Assembly: GCF_021134715.1 (NCBI RefSeq)
Contig: NC_060019.1
Location: forward strand, 11,980,001 to 12,044,000
Direction of reading: 5' to 3'
DNA length: 64,000 bases
Origin: Daphnia pulex
Taxonomy: Eukaryota > Arthropoda > Branchiopoda > Diplostraca > Daphniidae
The notes beneath the pieces were generated by a model. It was given only the letters and a program-made list of their open reading frames with translations, did no database searches and was not told the DNA's origin. Shown one piece after another: positions 58,260-64,000 of the stretch (positions are counted from its first letter, which is position 1; each line of letters begins with the position of its first letter). A program made the translations under genes and the position numbers.

Positions 58260-60114
58260 CCAGGCTGGATGATTCGACTACAACGACGTTGAGTAGTGTC
58301 AACTCGACGCTGGAGGACTTGGTGAGACAACAACAACAACCCAAATCGGTACAACAAAACTTGAATTTGTGATTTTATTAAAATTATTACAAAAATAAAT
58401 TTAATTCGCCCTTAAAGTTAACTACGGAAACTGATTCGGACATGGAGTCCAAGTTTTCGGCCAAGGTTCTGGTAATGCTGCCCGTCTTCCGCTTCCTGCA
58501 GTTGCTGTGTGAGAATCACAATCGAGACCTGCAGAACTTTTTGCGGGCCAATTCCAACAAAAACAGTTACAATTTAGTGTCAGAGACACTCATGTTCATC
58601 GACTGCATTTGCGGATCGACGACGGGCTAACTGGGTCTGCTCGGCCTCTACATTAATGAGCACAACGTCACCCTCATCAACCAAACCCTGGAAACATTGA
58701 CGGAATAGTGCCAAGGACCTTGTCACGAAAACCAAAACTGCATCGCCACTCACGAGTCGAATGGACTGGACATCATCACGGCTCTTCTTCTTACCGACAT
58801 CAATCCATTAGGTAACAATTTCCTTTCATTCCATTTGATTCTAATAATTATTTGATCAATTATTTAGGACAACGGAGAATGGATCTTGTTTTGGAGTTGA
58901 AAAACAACGCCTCCAAGTTGTTGCTGGCCGTCATGGAGAGTCGTGGCGACAGCGAGAACGCGGAAAGGATCCTGTACAATATGAATCCTCGCCAATTGGT
59001 GAACGTCGCCTGCTAAGCCTATCACCAAAAGTTGGTCGGTGGAGAAGAGGCGGCCAATCCGAAAGAAGTCGCCAGTCGGTCACAACATTTACATTTTGTG
59101 ACACCAGTTGGCGCAGCACAACAAAGAATTGGCCGCCCTGATGAAACCGCCGCCAGTGGACGGTCAGTGGTGATGCGGCCCTGCAGTACTACGCCAATCA
59201 CACGGCGCAAATCGAAATTGTCCGTCACGACCGGACGATGGAGCAGATTGTCTTCCCATTCCGGAAATGTGCGAGTATTTGACCAACGACACGAAAGTGC
59301 GCGTCTTCCACACGGCGGAGCGCGACGACCAGGGATCGAAAGTGGCCGCCTTCTTCGAAGGAGTCGACGTCATGTTTGACGAGATGAAATGGCAGAAGAA
59401 ATTGCGCGGACAGCCGTTCCTCCTTTGGGTCAGCTCGCACATGTCCATCTGGAGTCAAATCCTCTTCAATTTGGCCGTAATTATCAACTTGATTGTCGCC
59501 TTCTTTTACCCGTTTGACACTGACGGACCGGCTCCTGATCCTCGCACTCACCTCTCAGGTCTGCACACCTTTAAACAGTAACTCTCATTTCCATCTTTTC
59601 AACGATCTTTTTTGTTTATTAATTCAGGTCTCATCTGGGCCGTCATGCTCCTATCCGCCGCTGTGGCCATCACGTTACCCAAACCGTCGGTTATTAGGAC
59701 TCTCGTCATGACAGTCATCCTCCGGCTTTTTTGCTCAGCCGGCCCTCAACCCACACTGATGCTCCTTGGCACCGCCACGGTAGTGTTGAAGGGCGTCCAT
59801 CTGCTGAGCATCATGGGCAACGCCGGGACATTCCAGCGGAGCGTCAGAAAAATCTGCACGGACACGGAGATTGTCTACCACGTCGTTCACCTCATCTTTT
59901 GCTTCCTCGGACTCAGCACCACCCATTCGTTCTTCTTCTCCGTCCTTTTGTTTGACGTCGTCTACCGCGAGGAGACGCTGCTCAACGTCATCCGCTCAGT
60001 GACGCGAAACGGCAGGTCCATCGTTCTCACTGCCGTTTTGGCTCTCATCCTAGTTTTCATGTTCTCCATCATCGGGTATTTCAGTTTCATGTCACTTTTC
60101 CAGGTTCCATATTG
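58260..60114 (+). pseudogene. IP3-receptor gene fragment (pseudogene) inside the HSP90 pseudogene
   Basis: Matches the late regulatory region and channel domain of inositol 1,4,5-trisphosphate receptors. Examples: [119 protein letters not shown], then ALPKP-type and YREETLLNVIRSVTRNGRSI segments of the pore-proximal helices. Premature stops (58628, 58707, 59014) and frameshifts (about 59095 and 59165) break the frame. Introns at about 58327-58391, 58812-58867 and 59560-59627 remain recognisable. The IP3-binding N-terminus and the selectivity filter onward are absent. The 58111-58260 stretch is unassigned; it may be unrecognised receptor sequence. Confidence 0.88.
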
Positions 60115-60137
60115 AAATTCTTTTATTTTTCCCACAA

Positions 60138-60599
60138 GAAACGGACAAGAAAGTCGAGATGGTCGTCATTTTCAAGTCTCCCTGCTGTATCGTCACCTCC
60201 CAGTACGGCTGGACCGCCAACATGGAGCGTATCATGAAGTGAAGGCTTTGAGGGATACCTCCACCATGGATTACATGGCCGCCAAGAAGCACTTGGAAAT
60301 CAACTCCGAGTCTCTGACCATCCCATCGTCGAAGCCCTGCGCGTCAAAGCAGAGGCAGACAAGAACGACAAAGCCGTTAAGGATTTGGTGATGTTGCTGT
60401 TTGAAACCTCTCCGCTGTCATCTGGTTTCTCCCTGGAAGAGCCAGCCGTCCATGGTTCTCACATCTACCGCATGATCAAATTGGGTTTGGGTATCGATGA
60501 AGATGATGTCCCTGCTGGTGGTGAGGAAGCCAAAGCCGAAGAAGAGATGCCGCCATTGGAGAATGATGAAAATGCTTCTCGCTGGAGAAAGGCGATTAA
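60138..60599 (+). pseudogene. HSP90 pseudogene, C-terminal part
   Basis: HSP90 similarity resumes with [49 protein letters not shown] in another frame, [17 protein letters not shown] and an acidic tail. A stop follows ERIMK at about 60239, with two frameshifts in the next 150 bp. The C-terminal MEEVD co-chaperone motif is lost: a single-base deletion after NASR leaves an out-of-frame EKGD-stop ending at 60599. Together with 57273-58110 this brackets the IP3-receptor piece; the HSP90 middle domain (roughly residues 260-570) is missing. A pyrimidine-rich intron-like stretch sits just before 60138. Confidence 0.9.
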
Positions 60600-61648
60600 A
60601 AGTGTCAATTACTGTTATAAAACACAAACTCAGTTACTCTCAATTGTTCTTGTTTCTGCGTTTTTGCGAACTGGAATGAGGGCATTCATATGATAAAACT
60701 AGTCTTATTGTCTTAAAATCATGGCTTTACTTCATTGCGTTGCTCCCTCATTCCTGGCATTGTATAACTACGAGTTGGAATTTAATACAACCAATCGCGG
60801 TTTGCTATATAAAAACTTTGTTCGATTTCTCTCCATACCCCTGCTTGTGACAGCTATCCAACGACACCGAGTTTCGAATAGAAAAGCGGTACATAGAGCT
60901 TAACATTTTGGTCATGAGAAATGATTTTAGAAAAATGATGACGAATGGAATTGGTTATTCGTGGAGGATAATCCGCTGAGTAGATCCGCGGAGTTGGTTG
61001 CATAAATAAGAATGCGACTTAAAATGCTTCGTAAGAAATTCACTAGGCTACTCGACTAAGTTGATCCATAAATCACACTTCGCTAATCTATAAGTGAGTT
61101 GAAAAAAATTCTGCCCTCTCTTCATTAGAAAACAAAATTTGTTGCCTAGATAGTCCGGCTTTAAAGTTGCATTAAATGGCTTCCATTCCAACATGATTGG
61201 GATCCAAATGATACAAGTTGTGAAACTGGTCAAAAGGTAACCGAAAAAAAAATAGTTAGTCGTGCTCCTGGATTACAGTTACACCCCAAAATGATGTCTA
61301 TAATAAGCGCCGAGCACATCACCTTACATTGCGCGAAAAAATACTTTATAACCTATATATATAACCTTACCCCTAACCCCCAAAAATTTATTATGCACAC
61401 TTCCTCATTTAAGTTAAACCCCAAAAGTCCCGGTCTCCCGGAGGGAAACTGGCGACGCTAGGCGCGAGGCACAATTAGTTTGGAAATTCATGCTTTTTCA
61501 GTTTCCATGGAAACAGCTGGTAGCAGAAGCAGACAACAATATTTTTATTATCATTTTCTTTCTAAATTTGGTTGCCTTATATTAGAATAATAAAAGTGTC
61601 CTTCTGAATTTGATATTTATATCACAATGGTGATGTGGATTAAGAGTA
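60600..61648. other. Intergenic region before the TMEM185-like gene
   Basis: No coding sequence was recognised; AT-rich with short direct repeats. The part nearest 61649 should contain the promoter and 5' UTR of the TMEM185-like gene. Confidence 0.5.
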
Positions 61649-63218
61649 ATGGCAAATCTCATTCATTTGCTCCAAGACTTTAATCCAGGGTATAACGATT
61701 TTTTTACCAAATGTGCTGTCATGGTGCTGTGATAAATTACATGGATTGTCCTGCCTTACAAAATTTTAATTTTTTCTATTTTTTAATTGTTTTATTTTAA
61801 TGCAGGAAATTTGTTGCATATCTAAGTCTTCTGATATTTGTTGCCTTACTTTCTCTGCGTCTTGATGGAGTATTGAAAACTGATTACTGGGGTATTTTTT
61901 CCCCATTATGGATTATGCATGGATTTGTGAGTTACATATATTTTCCAACTCATTTTATAGTCTAATGCTGTCTTTTTTTAATTCAAAGGTTCTTTTTGGA
62001 GCTGGAATAGGCACAATTGCATGGTGGAAGCATCCTTCAAGCCATGTGGATCCTGAATCTTACATTCAGTTTAAATCTATGCTTGTTTCATCAAGTAATT
62101 ATAGTATTAGTAATATTTGTGAAAAGAATCAAAATCAAATTTATTTTGTTCTATATTTAATTACACAGGCCTTCACCTGCTCTTAGCCTTTTTTGAAATT
62201 TTAGCCTGTGACAAACTCCAAACTTCAAGACACATATGGGTTTTGGTTTTTCTTCCAATGTTGTTTTTATCAATTGTTTGCATTGCAGTTTCAATTTGGG
62301 CCCTGAAACATGAGCGACCTTTTGAGGTATTTCAATTTAAGTTCATTGAAAAAGAGAAAGTTTCTCAATATAATCTTTCTGAAGGTGGAACTTTTTCTAG
62401 CTCTAAATTTGCTTCAGTTGATATTCATTCCACTAAAATTGGTAAACACGATGCTTTAGTTATTTTGTCTAACAAATTTTAAAACAACAGACTTTTTATA
62501 AGGATGGCTTTATCACATGGCGATGGGAATTGGTTTTTATACCCATTTGGATCATTTATGGAGCTGCGGTTATTGGTGTCTCATATTCCATACTATTAGC
62601 AGCTTTATTCTCTCGGTCGGTTAACATCACCAACGACCAAAGACGAGCTTCTACCCAGGCTGCGTCAAGTTACGTTTTGTTGGTGATCCCTAGCCTGATT
62701 TCAGTGGTACTATTTACTTTTATCTATTTCTGAGATACAGAATTTTACTTATTCATCATGTTTTTCTTATTGGTAGATATTGCTGGCTAAAAAATTAGAT
62801 GGAGATCTTCAGATGCCATATTCTCTTGTCAACATACCACTTCTGATCGCCTTAACATCCCTTGTTTTGCGATCGTTCACGGCAAGAGGAGGAAACCTAT
62901 GTGAGTATAAAATTCTATTAGCGGTAGACTGCATTTAAAAGTCTTATTCTGTACATTCATTTAGGGTGGTGTGGGATGCGGAAAGATTTTTGTTTATTCA
63001 TCTTAGATTTGTTCCCGATGTTAAGAGAGTATGGAAATGTTTCTTATGATTACCAATCAACAGAGCAGAGGTCTCTGGAGTCCAACGATATTCCGGAAGT
63101 AACCGTTTTGTCGCCTAACCACAATCCACTCAGTTCGGTTTGGCCGAAGATTAAGAATGTTAAAAATGTCGATTCTCGGACTGTTGTGCCTATCCTAATA
63201 ATTGATTTACCTGATTAA
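61649..63218 (+). CDS. TMEM185-like multi-pass membrane protein
   Basis: Orthologue of the TMEM185A/B family (animal membrane proteins of unknown molecular function). Eight exons: 61649-61689, 61806-61926, 61989-62094, 62169-62326, 62385-62441, 62491-62706, 62777-62900 and 62965-63218. Sum 1077 nt, 358 residues. The start MANLIHLLQDFNPGKF parallels MNLRGLFQDFNPSKF of human TMEM185. Hydrophobic segments include YLSLLIFVALLSLRLDG, IWVLVFLPMLFLSIVCIAVS, ELFLALNLLQLIFIPLKL, LVFIPIWIIYGAAVIGVSYS, YVLLVIPSLISVILLA and IPLLIALTSLVL. The conserved RGGNLWWCGMRKDFC and LFPMLREYGNVSYDY segments precede a polar tail ending IIDLPD. The 57-nt exon 5 is easily overlooked but encodes a conserved helix. Confidence 0.95.
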
Positions 63219-64000
63219 GCTGTTTTGTGCGACGAACATTTTGATGTTGAAATCATCCTTATTACGTTTATATTTATAGTTTTCTCTATTCTAAAGGAAA
63301 CGAATCATTATTGTTAACTTGCTCAGAATGTGTAAATATGGTACCTATTTTGTTTCGTTCAGTCTAATAGTAACATTTAAGTTAAATCTAAGAACCGCTA
63401 TTGTGATTAATCTATATTGGGTGATGGATAGTTGATGGATACGCTGAGATCTTAACATTGTCATTTAATCAATTGGCATTAACCAAATACTTGCTACCAA
63501 ATACAGCAGCAGACTGTAAAATGGTAGCTGTTATACTAGAATCTTATAACAGTTTTAGTTCTACACAAGAAGAAAAAACCTTTCACCCACATTGTATATA
63601 GCATGCTGCTTATACACATTTCATAGAAAAAAATTCCGTCCGATCCCTTGTAACAACGTTATGATCATGATCTTCGATGAAATGTCCGTATTTGTGGTCT
63701 CTTGCCGCGTCCACAAAAACCAACCACGGACCGAGCGGACTCCCCCGCAATTGAAATATTGGTGGTGGTGGGGTCATTGCCGGTTATTGCTGAAAAACAA
63801 ATGAAAACCGTTGCCGTTCATCAGCGTACGCGTACGCTAAAATTCGAAAAGACCAACCCATTTAAAAACTAAATAACAAATTATTGGTCAAACGTCTCCG
63901 AAGACAGTCCAAATAAAAATTTCGGTTTCGCACGTTAATTGTCAGGTGAACCGTGTCAATTAGTCATTACTTTAGTCCCACATTTACTGAAATTTTTGCT
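63219..64000. other. 3' flank of the TMEM185-like gene
   Basis: Presumed 3' UTR and intergenic DNA. No coding exon recognised. A perfect 16-bp palindrome (AGCGTACGCGTACGCT) lies at 63823-63838. Confidence 0.5.

Noticed and set aside
57273-60599. Functional HSP90 or IP3-receptor gene
   Set aside because: Multiple in-frame stops, frameshifts, loss of the catalytic HSP90 segment and of MEEVD, and missing domains in both.

Overview
This is eukaryotic nuclear DNA from an arthropod, most likely a small crustacean of the Daphnia type. The genes have many short introns (about 50-120 bp, GT-AG), and the products match animal families: a DIP-type immunoglobulin cell-adhesion protein, gamma-glutamyltransferase, a Methuselah-type receptor, WDR59, SKP1 and TMEM185. 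A decayed MATH-domain fragment fits the large MATH/BTB families of Daphnia. The species call is inference. I assembled exon structures by eye from splice sites, reading frame and family knowledge. For the complete models the summed exon lengths are divisible by three.

Left part (1-30 kb): the 3' portion of a three-Ig-domain DIP-type neuronal adhesion gene runs on + to 4655. About 6 kb of low-complexity intergenic DNA follows. A minus-strand gene then encodes a proline-rich, SH3-ligand-bearing adaptor with an N-terminal helix resembling FAM89/LURAP proteins. Its 12-codon first coding exon lies 10 kb upstream of the rest, across an intron full of microsatellites and poly-G/poly-C tracts. No further gene is seen until about 30.3 kb.

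Middle part (30-46 kb): a frameshifted MATH-domain remnant is followed by two tandem minus-strand gamma-glutamyltransferase genes with identical core exon architecture. The upstream copy (37941-40905) is complete. It has a signal peptide and a helical N-terminal region not usual for the family. The downstream copy (32002-34645) lacks a recognisable 5' end. Next come two tandem + strand COA7-like Sel1-repeat genes (43615-45256), which end tail-to-tail against a Methuselah-like GPCR (45362-47672, minus).

Right part (48-64 kb): a complete 22-exon WDR59 gene (GATOR2 subunit, minus) and SKP1 (minus) are followed by about two copies of a ~204 bp tandem repeat. Beyond it is a composite pseudogene in which a decayed piece of an IP3-receptor gene replaces the middle of a decayed HSP90 gene. 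Introns remain visible in both sources, so it arose by DNA rearrangement and not by retroposition. The last gene is a complete eight-exon TMEM185-like membrane protein (+).

The neighbouring genes have unrelated functions (adhesion, glutathione metabolism, mitochondrial assembly, nutrient signalling, ubiquitin ligase). The window reads as an ordinary gene-dense chromosome segment with local tandem duplications and one unusual composite pseudogene. I found no RNA genes, CRISPR arrays or intact transposons.
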